64,000 bases of DNA. Origin: Caryophanales bacterium UBA4682. Its GTDB lineage: Bacteria; Bacillota_I; Bacilli_A; RFN20; CAG-288. Made by a program: the position numbers and the translations under genes. The DNA lies in NCBI GenBank assembly GCA_002404995.1, contig DHKY01000003.1, positions 124,001 to 188,000 on the forward strand, given 5' to 3'. Each line of letters opens with the position of its first letter. Position 1 is the first letter of the stretch. The notes under the pieces are model-generated. The model was given only the letters and a program-made list of their open reading frames with translations, made no database searches and was not told the DNA's origin. Below, piece by piece: positions 8,510 to 17,560 of the stretch.

Positions 8510-8518
8510 ATTCTATCA
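8510..8518 (-). promoter_or_regulatory. Extended -10 promoter directly before the ABC gene (leaderless candidate)
   Basis: TGATAGAAT on the minus strand is followed by only ATCAAAG and then the ATG at 8502. Transcription would begin at or next to the start codon. Confidence 0.5.
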
Positions 8519-8629
8519 TCTTAGTATGGAAATGCTGACACTCTTTTGCCGTAGTTCTTTTCTATAAAAGAGAATCCAATGTTTTCTTAGTTCTCTCTTA
8601 AGAAAACAAGCTTATCAATCGGACTCAGA

Positions 8630-8676
8630 TAAAAAAGAGGCCTGCTTCCAACTTTGTTAATTGAAAGCAGGTCTCT
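8630..8676 (-). terminator. Terminator of guaB
   Basis: GAGACCTGCTTTC and GAAGCAGGCCTC pair on the minus strand around an AT-rich loop, followed by TTTTTT. It begins right at the guaB stop codon. Confidence 0.88.
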
Positions 8677-8678
8677 TA

Positions 8679-10157
8679 TTAACGTTCAACCTGATAGTTC
8701 GGAGCTTCTTTCGTAATCTCGATATCGTGTGGATGAGATTCCTTGAGAGAAGCAGAAGTAATCTGGACAAACTGTCCTTCATCCTGGAGTTCCTTGATGG
8801 TCTTAACACCAAGATATCCCATTCCAGAACGGATGCCGCCTAATAGTTCAAACACAACATCACTTGCACTTCCACGATAAGGAACACGACCCTCAACGCC
8901 TTCGGGGACAAGTTTCTGGTGTCCGGTCTGGAAATAACGATCTGCCGATCCGTGGGCTTGTTCCCTAGCAGCCAAGGATCCCCTGCCACGATAGACTTTG
9001 TATTTACGGCCACGGAAGAGTTCCGTAGCTCCCGGCGCTTCTTCACAGCCTCCGAAGATTGCGCCTAGCCTGACTGTGTCAGCTCCAGCAGCCAAGGCCT
9101 TTGTGATATCTCCGGAATACTTGATTCCACCATCGGCAATAATCGGACAATCGAATTCATCCGAAGCTCTTTTAGCTTCCCTGACAGCGGTAATCTGTGG
9201 GACACCCCTTCCGGAAATAATTCGAGTCGTACAGATAGATCCAGGACCCATGCCGACTTTAACTGCATCCGCTCCTGCTTTCCTTAAATCCTTGGCACCT
9301 TGGTAAGTGGCAACGTTTCCGGCAATAATATCAACCTGAGGAAATTCCTTCTTCAGTTTCTTCAAAGCAACGACAACGTTCTTGCTGTCGCCATGAGCAG
9401 AATCAAGAACAAGGACATCGACTCCGTTGTCGACTAATGCCTTGGCACGAATCCTCCTGTCTTTGGTAATGCCGATTCCAGCACCACAAAGCAAACGTCC
9501 GAATTTATCTTTAGCCGAATTCGGATACTTCCTGATTTTTTCAATATCCTTGATTGTAATCAAGCCCTTAAGATATCCATTCTCGTCGACAATCGGAAGC
9601 TTTTCCTTCTTAGTCTTAGCAAGGATTTCCTTTGCTTCATCAATCGTGGTTCCGACTTTGGCGACGGTCAGGTTTTCTTTGGTCATGGCATCTCCGACTT
9701 TTTCGTTCCTGTCTGTTTCGAACTTGATATCACGATTGGTGATAATGCCAAGAAGCTTGCCTTCCTTGTCTACGACAGGGAAGCCGGAGACTTTATATTC
9801 CGTCATCTGCCTTAAGCATTCCCCTAAGGTCTTATCGACAGTCCTTGTAATTGGATCAGAAATAACTCCGTTTTCGCTTCTTTTGACCTTATCGACCTCT
9901 TTTGCCTGGCGCTCGATGGTCCTGTTCTTATGGATGATTCCGATTCCGCCTTCTCTTGCGAGTGCAATGGCCATAGAGGACTCTGTAACAGTATCCATGG
10001 CAGCGGAAAGAAGAGGAATATTGAGTGTAATATGCTTTGTCAAACGTGCTTTAAGCGACACCCTGTCCGGGGTGATTTCTGAATAGCGTGGTAGAAGAAG
10101 AACATCATCGAAAGTGATTCCCTGCCTAACAATCTTCTCTTTTCTGTTCTTTGCCAT
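8679..10157 (-). CDS. guaB: Inosine-5'-monophosphate dehydrogenase
   Basis: GuaB oxidises IMP to XMP with NAD+, the committed step of GTP synthesis, in the cytosol. The 492-aa protein has the full layout: barrel start, two CBS domains at about residues 95-210, then the catalytic barrel. GPGSICTTR with the catalytic Cys, the IADGGI phosphate site and ESHPHD near the end are all visible. This gene is one of the clearest witnesses of AGG as Met. The invariant flap motif YRGMGSLAAM uses CGT for its Arg and AGG at 8984-8986 and 8966-8968 for its Met residues. DTVMLG uses AGG at 9069-9071, and KNMTIE is also AGG. It is a single-gene unit with its own -10 box and terminator. Confidence 0.97.
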   Translation of the reverse strand: MAKNRKEKIVRQGITFDDVLLLPRYSEITPDRVSLKARLTKHITLNIPLLSAAMDTVTESSMAIALAREGGIGIIHKNRTIERQAKEVDKVKRSENGVISDPITRTVDKTLGECLRQMTEYKVSGFPVVDKEGKLLGIITNRDIKFETDRNEKVGDAMTKENLTVAKVGTTIDEAKEILAKTKKEKLPIVDENGYLKGLITIKDIEKIRKYPNSAKDKFGRLLCGAGIGITKDRRIRAKALVDNGVDVLVLDSAHGDSKNVVVALKKLKKEFPQVDIIAGNVATYQGAKDLRKAGADAVKVGMGPGSICTTRIISGRGVPQITAVREAKRASDEFDCPIIADGGIKYSGDITKALAAGADTVRLGAIFGGCEEAPGATELFRGRKYKVYRGRGSLAAREQAHGSADRYFQTGHQKLVPEGVEGRVPYRGSASDVVFELLGGIRSGMGYLGVKTIKELQDEGQFVQITSASLKESHPHDIEITKEAPNYQVER

Positions 10158-10232
10158 TTTCTTTTTTCCTTTCCAGAAAGATAAGAATCAAATCATCTCT
10201 AGAGATGGGCGGAAGAAATTTATATGGTATCT

Positions 10233-10238
10233 ATTATA
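10233..10238 (-). promoter_or_regulatory. -10 box of guaB
   Basis: TATAAT on the minus strand, 75 bases ahead of the guaB ATG. The -35 region is weak (TCGATT, 16-bp spacer). No purine riboswitch is seen in the leader. Confidence 0.5.
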
Positions 10239-10254
10239 AGCACTCCTTAGAAAA

Positions 10255-10285
10255 AATCGAGAAGAAAAGAGAGGAATCAATCCTC
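10255..10285 (-). terminator. Terminator of the csd-ttcA operon
   Basis: GAGAGGA and TCCTCTC pair on the minus strand and are followed by T-rich sequence ending in TTTTTT. The ttcA stop codon lies inside the hairpin. Confidence 0.65.
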
Positions 10286-11278
10286 TCCTTTCTTACTGAA
10301 TGTAGTATCGATGACAAATTCAGGGTGTTCACTCTCGGCTTTCTTCTCCGCAAGTTCCTCAAGGCGTTCTTTGACGATGGCATCTTCCTTTGCCTTATAT
10401 TTCTTATTGTAGGTTTCAAGGAAGGAGTGATATCCTTCTTCATCCTTGTATCCGATTACCTTATCAAGATTCACTTGGCTTGCTGCTTTGAAAATATTCT
10501 TTTCCACGCTTGGAGAATAGCTCTTCCTTAGATCCTGAATCAATAATTTAGTAGCAAGACGCTGGCTTCCACCACCACCATTGTCGCAAACCGCACAGTT
10601 TTCCGTGAAACGACATGCACATTGGATAAAGGCAAGCTTGTTTTCTTTTTTGAACGAAATAATATCCTTTTCACGGACAAGATAAAGAGGACGGATGACT
10701 TCCATTCCGGAATAGTTGTCGGAATGAAGCTTCGGAAGCCTGGTCTGGAAACTGCCGGCATTAAGCCTATTCCTAAGAGTCGTCTCAATAACATCATCAT
10801 AATGATGTCCTAAAGCAATCTTATTGCATCCCCAGCTTTTGGCAATCCGATACAGAGCGCCTCGTCTCCTTTTTGCACAGAGATAACAAGGTTTTTTATC
10901 CGTACTATTAGCAATATCAAAGATATCTGTACTGACAATCGTAGCTGGAATCTCGAGCGTTTTCAGATTATTCTTGATCCTTTGAAGATTGATGTCATTG
11001 TATCCGGGGTTCCTGACAAGGAACTTGGCTTCAAAGGGAATCTTCGTCCTCTTGAGCAGATGTTTAAAACATAAAGCCCTGATCCTTGAATCCTTGCCTC
11101 CGGAAATACAGACACAGACCTTATCGTCTTTGGAAATAAGCTGGTATTCCCGGATGGCTTTCGTAAAAGGACCCCAGATTGTCTTATGATAAGTTGTGAA
11201 AAGAGCCTGCTCTATCCTATCAGCACGGGATGAGGAATCCAGTCTCCTTTTTTCCTGCCTTTCATTTTTATTTTCCAT
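10277..11278 (-). CDS. ttcA: tRNA 2-thiocytidine(32) synthetase, TtcA family
   Basis: The 333-aa protein is a PP-loop ATPase with SGGKDS at about residues 60-65. A CYLCAKMRRGALY motif carries two of the cysteines that hold an iron-sulfur cluster. GHHYDD and a RPLYLVREKDI segment are typical of TtcA. A second Cys-rich region (CACRF, CAVC) lies near residue 225. TtcA adenylates and thiolates C32 in the anticodon loop of selected tRNAs; in E. coli these include several arginine tRNAs. The gene overlaps the cysteine desulfurase gene by 11 bases, so that enzyme is the likely sulfur donor. The start ATG follows AAGGAAATCATCT. Other PP-loop thiolases such as TtuA are possible but less likely. Confidence 0.85.
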   Translation of the reverse strand: MENKNERQEKRRLDSSSRADRIEQALFTTYHKTIWGPFTKAIREYQLISKDDKVCVCISGGKDSRIRALCFKHLLKRTKIPFEAKFLVRNPGYNDINLQRIKNNLKTLEIPATIVSTDIFDIANSTDKKPCYLCAKRRRGALYRIAKSWGCNKIALGHHYDDVIETTLRNRLNAGSFQTRLPKLHSDNYSGMEVIRPLYLVREKDIISFKKENKLAFIQCACRFTENCAVCDNGGGGSQRLATKLLIQDLRKSYSPSVEKNIFKAASQVNLDKVIGYKDEEGYHSFLETYNKKYKAKEDAIVKERLEELAEKKAESEHPEFVIDTTFSKKGED

Positions 11279-12383
11279 AGATGATTTCCTTCCTGGCCTT
11301 GACTAGTCCGTCGATTTCTTCTTTCGTCGTTAGAGAAGAAAGCGAGATACGGAATGAATCCAAGGCGCGTTTCTTATCGTGATAAATCGCCATCAGCGGT
11401 TTAGATGGGGTGTTGGGAATCGAGCAAGCGGATTTCTGCGAAATACAGATATCCCGCTTGGAAAGCTCATTGACCCTATTCGCACCTGTAAAGCCATCTA
11501 CAGAGAGATTGACGATATAAGGATTCTCGTTGAAAGAATTGATTCGGATTCTCTTATCTTTCAGCAAAGAGAGAAGATAGTCTCTTGTTTCTTTTGTCTT
11601 TGTGAAATGCTCCTCACGTTTGTTAAGAGCAATCTCTAAGGCTTTTTCAGTGGAAGCAATCAAGCCTAGGCAAGGAGTGGAGCTCCGATACCTAGAGAGA
11701 GACTTGCCCCCATGAAGAAGCGGAGTAAGAACAATCGACTTTTTCTTAATCAGCACACCAGATCCAAGAAGTCCGCCGAACTTATGCGGAGCGAAAGAAA
11801 CCATGTCAATCGAGGAGAAATCCACATCGAATTTTCCAATCGCCTGCGTAGCATCAAGCAGAAAATAAGAATTTTCGTTCTGCGAAACAATGTTCTGGAT
11901 TTCCTTGTATGGCTGAATCGCACCCGTTTCGCTTTCAATCAACAGGCAGCAAGTAAGAAGTGGCTGCTTCTTCCTTTTCTCTTGCAAATCCTCAAGGGAA
12001 ACTTTGCCGTTTTCTTCTGCACGGAGAAGCTCGATTTCCTCTCCTTTATCTTTCAGATAAGAAAGGCAAGAGTTCACACTAGAGTGTTCGAAAGGAGAAG
12101 CAATCCTATAGGAAGAATAGGCGTTGTAAGCACCATAGATTCCCTTGATTGCCATATTATTTGATTCAGTTGCAGAAGAAGTATAAATAATCTCGTACTC
12201 ATCCTTATTAAGATGAAGCAATTCAAACCTCTTGTTATTGATTGCATTGAAATACTCCAAAGACATTCTCCCCAAAGGGTGAATAGAGTTTGCATTGCCG
12301 ATGTAGAAGGATTCTGTATCAAGGAAGGTTTTCCTAGCTTCCTTGCTTGCAGGATAATTTGCGGCGTAATCAAGATAAATCAT
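11268..12383 (-). CDS. Cysteine desulfurase (NifS/IscS-like)
   Basis: This PLP enzyme of 371 aa takes sulfur from cysteine and carries it as a persulfide. LDYAANYP opens the protein as in NifS relatives. EHSSV holds the histidine that stacks on PLP. PHKFGG carries the PLP lysine at about residue 203. SACSIPN near 317 holds the likely persulfide cysteine. The substrate-loop motif usually ending in RxGTxN is here RYRSSTPC, a modest divergence. It overlaps ttcA downstream and follows suhB by 27 bases. With no ISC or SUF scaffold genes beside it, a dedicated tRNA-thiolation role is a reasonable inference. Confidence 0.9.
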   Translation of the reverse strand: MIYLDYAANYPASKEARKTFLDTESFYIGNANSIHPLGRMSLEYFNAINNKRFELLHLNKDEYEIIYTSSATESNNMAIKGIYGAYNAYSSYRIASPFEHSSVNSCLSYLKDKGEEIELLRAEENGKVSLEDLQEKRKKQPLLTCCLLIESETGAIQPYKEIQNIVSQNENSYFLLDATQAIGKFDVDFSSIDMVSFAPHKFGGLLGSGVLIKKKSIVLTPLLHGGKSLSRYRSSTPCLGLIASTEKALEIALNKREEHFTKTKETRDYLLSLLKDKRIRINSFNENPYIVNLSVDGFTGANRVNELSKRDICISQKSACSIPNTPSKPLMAIYHDKKRALDSFRISLSSLTTKEEIDGLVKARKEIIYGK

Positions 12384-12410
12384 AACTTACCCATTCTAGC
12401 ACAGAAAGAA

Positions 12411-13205
12411 TCATCCCTGATATTGGTGTTCATCTAAGACAGAAGAGACAATCGAAGAGAGCTTTTCCCTGTTTTCTTTCGAGTTTGCAGCCAGAACCAT
12501 GGTTTTCTTCCGGTAGTCCAATGGATTCCTGTTTCTTCCAGATAGGCAGCCTCCCGCTTCCTCAAGGATAAGACCGGCAGCGGCATAATCCCACGGATTT
12601 AAACTCAGTTCAAAGAACCTGTCTTCTTCACCCGTTGCAAGCTTGCAAAGTTCGACAGAGCAAGCACCGTATCTTCTTAAATCGTTGATTTCCGGATAGA
12701 TTTTCCTTGCTGTTTCGAAGCAGATAGAAGAAAGTTTTTTATTATAGGAGCTGAAGGAAGTCATTAGAATGCCATTGTGGAAATCCCGATCGGAGACCGA
12801 GATTCTTTTTCCATTATAGAAGGCACCTTCTCCTCTCTCGGCATAATACACCTCATCAGTAAAGAGAGGAAGGACAATTCCGAGATTCACTTTTCCTTTC
12901 TGTTCCAGAGCCACAGAAATAGCACAGATTGGATTTTTTCTCGTGTAGTTCCTTGTACCATCAATGGGATCAATGATAAAGATATTCTCTTTGCCCTCAA
13001 TGGAAAAGACATTGTTCTCTTCGCAAAGAAAGCCACAGCCAGGAAGAAGCAAAGAGAACTTCTCAATCAGAAAATCCTGGATTCGCTTATCATTGCTTGT
13101 GACAAGATTCGAAAGGTTTCCTTTCTCTTCAACAAAGAAAGGAGCCAAAGCAAACTTCTGCTTTGCCTCTTTCCTGATTTCCAGTATTTCATTGCCGAGT
13201 TTCAT
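12411..13205 (-). CDS. Inositol-monophosphatase family protein (SuhB/CysQ-like)
   Basis: The protein of 264 aa from this start is a magnesium-dependent phosphatase of the IMPase superfamily. Metal-binding motifs are present: GFLCEEN near residue 62, DPIDGT near 80-86 and WDYAAAG near 208. The usual second Thr of DPIDGTTN is Met here, from an AGG codon. I chose the ATG at 13205 over an upstream TTG, since the family starts shortly before this region. It overlaps the end of the dehydratase-like gene by 17 bases. The substrate (inositol phosphate, PAP or another sugar phosphate) cannot be told from sequence. Confidence 0.85.
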   Translation of the reverse strand: MKLGNEILEIRKEAKQKFALAPFFVEEKGNLSNLVTSNDKRIQDFLIEKFSLLLPGCGFLCEENNVFSIEGKENIFIIDPIDGTRNYTRKNPICAISVALEQKGKVNLGIVLPLFTDEVYYAERGEGAFYNGKRISVSDRDFHNGILMTSFSSYNKKLSSICFETARKIYPEINDLRRYGACSVELCKLATGEEDRFFELSLNPWDYAAAGLILEEAGGCLSGRNRNPLDYRKKTMVLAANSKENREKLSSIVSSVLDEHQYQG

Positions 13206-14520
13206 TTTCTGTTTGGATTTCCTTTTCAAGATTTTCCTTTGCCAAGGAAAGCATCAGTTTGATACGGTTTTCCTGATTGACTTTCGGAGCACCGGCATCA
13301 TAATCCACGGCAACTATATTCGATTCCGGGCATTCCTCACGGATTCGTCGGAGCCTTCCTTTTCCGGAGATATGGTTCGGAAGACAGCCAAAAGGCTGAG
13401 TGCAGACAATATTCGGATATCCGGTCTTGCATAGTTCGAGCCTCTCGCCAGTCAAAAGCCAGCCTTCGCCCATTTTGTTTCCATAACCATTGATACCTTT
13501 GTCATATTCCTTGACCTTGGAGTATGGAGTCGGGACTTCAAAGCAGTCATGACGGGCAATCGCAGCAGACAACGCGTTTTGGATTTTCGTCGCATAATCA
13601 AATAGCCACTTGCAGACAATCTTCTTAGCAAAGTGTCCGCCATAGAGCTTAATGTCCTCAATACGGTTATCAATCTTGAAGAGAATAAAGTTCCTCCTAC
13701 CCGGAAGATTTACTTCGCAGTCCTGTTCCCGGAGGAAGGCCTCGAGTCCATTGTTCCCAAGTGCAGCATATTTGACATAGATTTCACCAACGATTCCAAC
13801 CTTGACTCTCTTTTTTCCATCCTTCTTGATAGATGCAAAGTCATCAGAAATAGAATCCCTGTTCTTTTGCCTGTCTTTGAAAGAATAGCCAGAGCGTCCA
13901 AGAAGTTGCTCACACAATCTATCTTGCCATTTTTTGACCCTGTTTGCGGCTTCACCCTTATTCACTTCGTAGGGTTCAACCTGGTTCTTAAGAACCATCA
14001 AGAGATCACCGTAAATAACGCCGGCAAGCCTACGGCGGATAAGTCCCAAAGAAATCGTGATTCCCGGATTTGGCTCTAGTCCTGAAAGATTCAGGGAAAT
14101 GGCAGGGACTTTCTCAAGTCCAGCCCGTTTAAGTCCCTTACGGAGAAGAGAAATATAGTTGCTAGCACGGCAACCTCCGCCCGTCTGGGAAATCCTGACT
14201 GCGACATGATCCAAGTCGTATTTTCCGGATTCCAAAGCATGAATCCTTTGTCCAAGAGAAAGAATAGCAGGATAACACCTATCGTTCTGAATATATTTCA
14301 GTCCTGTCTGCGCAATCTCTGGGGAGTTATCCGTCAAAAGCTCGGCTTTGTATCCATAATGGTTTATAACACGCTGAAGGATATTGAAATGGATAGGCGC
14401 CCTCCTAGGAAATAGGATGGTATAGGATTTCTTCCTTTTCTTTGTAAACCTGATTCTTCCGTTTTTATCGTGGTAGAATCCGTCTTTTCCTTTCGGATAA
14501 TAATGAAAATGGAAAAACAT
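13189..14520 (-). CDS. 2-hydroxyacyl-CoA dehydratase-like subunit, C-terminal part of a split activase protein
   Basis: This 443-aa protein resembles the HgdB/DUF2229-associated C-terminal region found in large activase-related proteins of Firmicutes. Visible family traits are RCYPA near residue 82 with the cysteine that could bind an iron-sulfur cluster, a long acyl-CoA-dehydratase-like fold, CTQPFGC.PNHI near 374, and a VDYDAGAP segment near the end. Its ATG overlaps the stop of the preceding gene as TAATG with GGAGG just upstream, so translation is coupled. The two proteins together (about 1424 aa) match the length of the single-chain homologues I know. The reaction is not established for this family. 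Confidence 0.75.
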   Translation of the reverse strand: MFFHFHYYPKGKDGFYHDKNGRIRFTKKRKKSYTILFPRRAPIHFNILQRVINHYGYKAELLTDNSPEIAQTGLKYIQNDRCYPAILSLGQRIHALESGKYDLDHVAVRISQTGGGCRASNYISLLRKGLKRAGLEKVPAISLNLSGLEPNPGITISLGLIRRRLAGVIYGDLLMVLKNQVEPYEVNKGEAANRVKKWQDRLCEQLLGRSGYSFKDRQKNRDSISDDFASIKKDGKKRVKVGIVGEIYVKYAALGNNGLEAFLREQDCEVNLPGRRNFILFKIDNRIEDIKLYGGHFAKKIVCKWLFDYATKIQNALSAAIARHDCFEVPTPYSKVKEYDKGINGYGNKMGEGWLLTGERLELCKTGYPNIVCTQPFGCLPNHISGKGRLRRIREECPESNIVAVDYDAGAPKVNQENRIKLMLSLAKENLEKEIQTENETRQ

Positions 14521-17465
14521 TATTTCCTCCTCCCTTTCTTACGCAACGCTTCCAGAAGCGAACGAAGACGAATGCGAACCGTTCCGAGATTGGTCACCTC
14601 ATCAATTTTCACTTGGGTATAGATTTTTTCGTGACGTTCGAGAATATCACGGACCTCATCCGATGTGATGGCATCCACACCGCATCCGAAAGAAACAAGC
14701 TGAATGAGTTGCCTATCATCAACATGGGCGACATAGTTTGCGGCTTTATAAAGACGGGAGTGGTAAGTCCACTGATTCAAGACATTACTTGGTTCAGGGT
14801 TCTTTTCCCTTTGGGCGATGATATCTTCCGAAACAATGGCACATTGGTATCCCCTGATAAGCTTATCGATATCATGGTTAATCAATGGATCGACATGGTA
14901 AGGACGCCCGGCGAGAACGATGATCCTCTTCTTTTCCTTACGTGCCTCTTCGATAATATGAAGGCCTTTCTGCTGAATCAGTTTTTCGTACTTTTGATAC
15001 TCCTTATAAGCATTTCTGGTTGCTTCTTCGACCTCTCTCAAAGAAATATCGGGATAATGAACGTGGAGATGCTCGTAGGCTTTTTTCGCAAAATGAGATT
15101 TCTCTGAAAGATTCCTATAATCATTCAAGTAAAGAACATTATCATTTCTCAGCTGCTTGACATTGTTCTTAATGACTTCAGAATAATAGGCAACCACAGG
15201 GCAGTTATAGTGATTATCGGTATCTCTTTCCTCAATATTATAAGACCTGCAAGGATAGAATACCGTCTTCACTCCTTTATCAAGCAAATCAATGACATGG
15301 CCATGCCTAAGCTTGGCCGGATAGCAGACGGTATCCGAAGGAATGGTTGCCTGTCCATGGCGATACCTTTTTGCGCTAGAAGGAGAAGAAAGAATCACCT
15401 TGAATCCAAGCGTATGGAAAAAAGCATACCAGAAGGGAGTCAGCTCATAGAAGTTAAGTCCCCTCGGGAATCCAATAGTTCCACGCTTATATTCTTTAGT
15501 TGAATTTTCATCATTATAAGAACGAAGCAATCTGTATTTAAAATCATAAAGATCAAGCTTCGTACTAGTCTTTTTCTTCGTAACCGGCTTTTCACAGCGG
15601 TTCCCGCCGATGAAAACACGATGGTCATCAAACAAAGACACCGTCAGCCGGCAATGATTCTGGCATCCGTTACAAGTCACCATCGAGACTTTCCGATGGA
15701 AATTCTTCAGTTTTTCACCAGTCAGAATACCGGAAACATCCAGGTTCAGAGACTTGGCATCTAGTGCAGCACCATAAGCACCCCTAAGACCTGCGATATT
15801 CGATCGGACAACTTCGATTCCAAGCTCTTTTTCAAAAGCACGGAGAACCGCATCATTTAAGAAGGTGCCACCTTGGACGACAACCTTGTGTCCAAGGTCT
15901 GACTTAGAAGAACAGCGGATAACCTTATAGAGAGCATTCTTGACAACAGAGATTGCCAGACCAGCGGCAATATCATTGACACTGGCTCCGTCTTTCTGTG
16001 CCTGTTTGACTGAAGAATTCCTGAAAACAGTGCAACGGGAGCCTAGATCCACAGGGCGTTTTGCAAACAAGGCCCTCTTGGAAAAGTCCTCAATAGAATA
16101 GCCTAACGCCTGACTAAAAGACTGAAGGAAGGAACCGCATCCGCTCGAACAGGCTTCATTCAAGAAAATATCTTCGATGTGGCCGTCCTTGATGCGGAAG
16201 CATTTAATGTCCTGACCTCCGATATCGATAACAAACTCCACATCGGGAAGAAAATGCTTCGCTGCCTCGAAATGAGCCATGGTCTCGACAATTCCATGGT
16301 CCAAAGAGAATGCGTTCTTGCTGAGTTCTTCTCCGTATCCGGTCGATGTTGCTCCCTTGATAACAGCATCCTTATCCTTTTTTTCATCAATCTCAAGCAG
16401 CCTTTTCTGAAGCAAGGCAATCGGGTCTCCCTTGTTCGGTTGGTAGAAAGTATAGCGGATATTATCCCGATCATCAATCAGAACTGCTTTCAAGGTTGTA
16501 GAGCCCGAATCAATTCCCAAATAGAGAGGACCCTTGTACCCTTCCAAAGAAAGAATATCGACATGGTCCTTATTATGACGGGATGTGAATTTCTGGTATT
16601 CCTCCTCATCCTTGAACAACGGGGAAATATACGAAAAGTTTTCGTTGTTGCGGTACTGATTGACCTTGTCCCTGATAGAAGAAAGAACCACCGGATTTTC
16701 TTTCTTCGCTAGTAATGCAGCACCCCTAGCAACAAAGTAGAGTGAATTCTCAGGAAGCACCCCCTGAACTTTCAGTGTCTCATCAAACGCATTGCGCAGT
16801 TCTTTCCTGAAAGTCAATGGACCGCCTAAATACCTGACATTTCCCTCGATTTCACGTCCTTGGCAAAGGCCAGCAATTGTCTGATTCACAACTGCATAGA
16901 AAATCGATTTGGCAATATCTTCTTTCTTAGCACCTTGGTTAAGAAGCGGCTGCACATCGGACTTGGCAAAGACGCCGCAGCGGGATGCAATAGTATAAAT
17001 GCGTTCCGCCTTGCTTGCCAGAGCATCCCTCTCGGTAACAGGAACATTCAGCAAGGAAGCCCTCTGATCAATAAAGGCACCTGTACCGCCGGCACAAGTT
17101 CCATTCCTTCGGACTTCCACTCCGTTCGAGAGGAAAAGTATCTTTGCATCCTCTCCGCCTAGTTCGATAATGCAATCGGTTTTCGGATAAAGAAGCTTCG
17201 TCGTCTCACGGGTAGCATAGACTTCCTGATAGAAAGGAAAAGAGCATCCTTCCGCGATACCCATGCCGGCAGAGCCGGTAAAGGCAAGATGAACGCTATT
17301 TATTCCCTTTAGCGGCCCCTCTTCCCTTTTTTTCAGAATCTCATTGAGTTTCTCACTGATACGTGAAAAATGTCGTTCATAGGACGAATAGATGATCTGG
17401 TTGTTATCATCGAGCACGATAGCTTTAATCGTGGTGGAACCAATATCAATACCTGCTGAAATCAT
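14520..17465 (-). CDS. BadF/HgdC-type activase with two ASKHA domains and DUF2229
   Basis: The 981-aa protein has two activase ATPase domains. The first starts GIDIGSTTIKA (residues 5-15) with NGTCAGGTGAF near 122. The second starts GIDSGSTTLKA near 316 with SGCGSF near 440. A DUF2229-like C-terminal region carries CNGCQNHC near 598 and CYPAKL. In 2-hydroxyglutaryl-CoA dehydratase systems such activases pass one electron at low potential to the dehydratase at the cost of ATP. This large variant is common in Firmicutes with no proven substrate. It heads an operon with the dehydratase-like gene, suhB, the cysteine desulfurase and ttcA, behind a good promoter. The start follows AAAGGAAAACAAGA. 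Confidence 0.85.
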   Translation of the reverse strand: MISAGIDIGSTTIKAIVLDDNNQIIYSSYERHFSRISEKLNEILKKREEGPLKGINSVHLAFTGSAGMGIAEGCSFPFYQEVYATRETTKLLYPKTDCIIELGGEDAKILFLSNGVEVRRNGTCAGGTGAFIDQRASLLNVPVTERDALASKAERIYTIASRCGVFAKSDVQPLLNQGAKKEDIAKSIFYAVVNQTIAGLCQGREIEGNVRYLGGPLTFRKELRNAFDETLKVQGVLPENSLYFVARGAALLAKKENPVVLSSIRDKVNQYRNNENFSYISPLFKDEEEYQKFTSRHNKDHVDILSLEGYKGPLYLGIDSGSTTLKAVLIDDRDNIRYTFYQPNKGDPIALLQKRLLEIDEKKDKDAVIKGATSTGYGEELSKNAFSLDHGIVETMAHFEAAKHFLPDVEFVIDIGGQDIKCFRIKDGHIEDIFLNEACSSGCGSFLQSFSQALGYSIEDFSKRALFAKRPVDLGSRCTVFRNSSVKQAQKDGASVNDIAAGLAISVVKNALYKVIRCSSKSDLGHKVVVQGGTFLNDAVLRAFEKELGIEVVRSNIAGLRGAYGAALDAKSLNLDVSGILTGEKLKNFHRKVSMVTCNGCQNHCRLTVSLFDDHRVFIGGNRCEKPVTKKKTSTKLDLYDFKYRLLRSYNDENSTKEYKRGTIGFPRGLNFYELTPFWYAFFHTLGFKVILSSPSSAKRYRHGQATIPSDTVCYPAKLRHGHVIDLLDKGVKTVFYPCRSYNIEERDTDNHYNCPVVAYYSEVIKNNVKQLRNDNVLYLNDYRNLSEKSHFAKKAYEHLHVHYPDISLREVEEATRNAYKEYQKYEKLIQQKGLHIIEEARKEKKRIIVLAGRPYHVDPLINHDIDKLIRGYQCAIVSEDIIAQREKNPEPSNVLNQWTYHSRLYKAANYVAHVDDRQLIQLVSFGCGVDAITSDEVRDILERHEKIYTQVKIDEVTNLGTVRIRLRSLLEALRKKGRRK

Positions 17466-17508
17466 TCTTGTTTTCCTTTAAAAATGAATAATACACAATC
17501 GATTCTTA

Positions 17509-17537
17509 ATTATAGTTGCATATTTCTAATTAGGCAA
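17509..17537 (-). promoter_or_regulatory. Promoter of the activase operon
   Basis: On the minus strand TTGCCT (17532-17537), a 17-bp spacer and TATAAT (17509-17514), 44 bases ahead of the activase ATG. Confidence 0.75.
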
Positions 17538-17560
17538 ACCATATAGAAAATAAAACGCTT

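Noticed and set aside
13206..13229. TTG at 13229 as start of suhB
   Set aside because: An ATG eight codons later fits the family start and lowers the overlap with the upstream gene.
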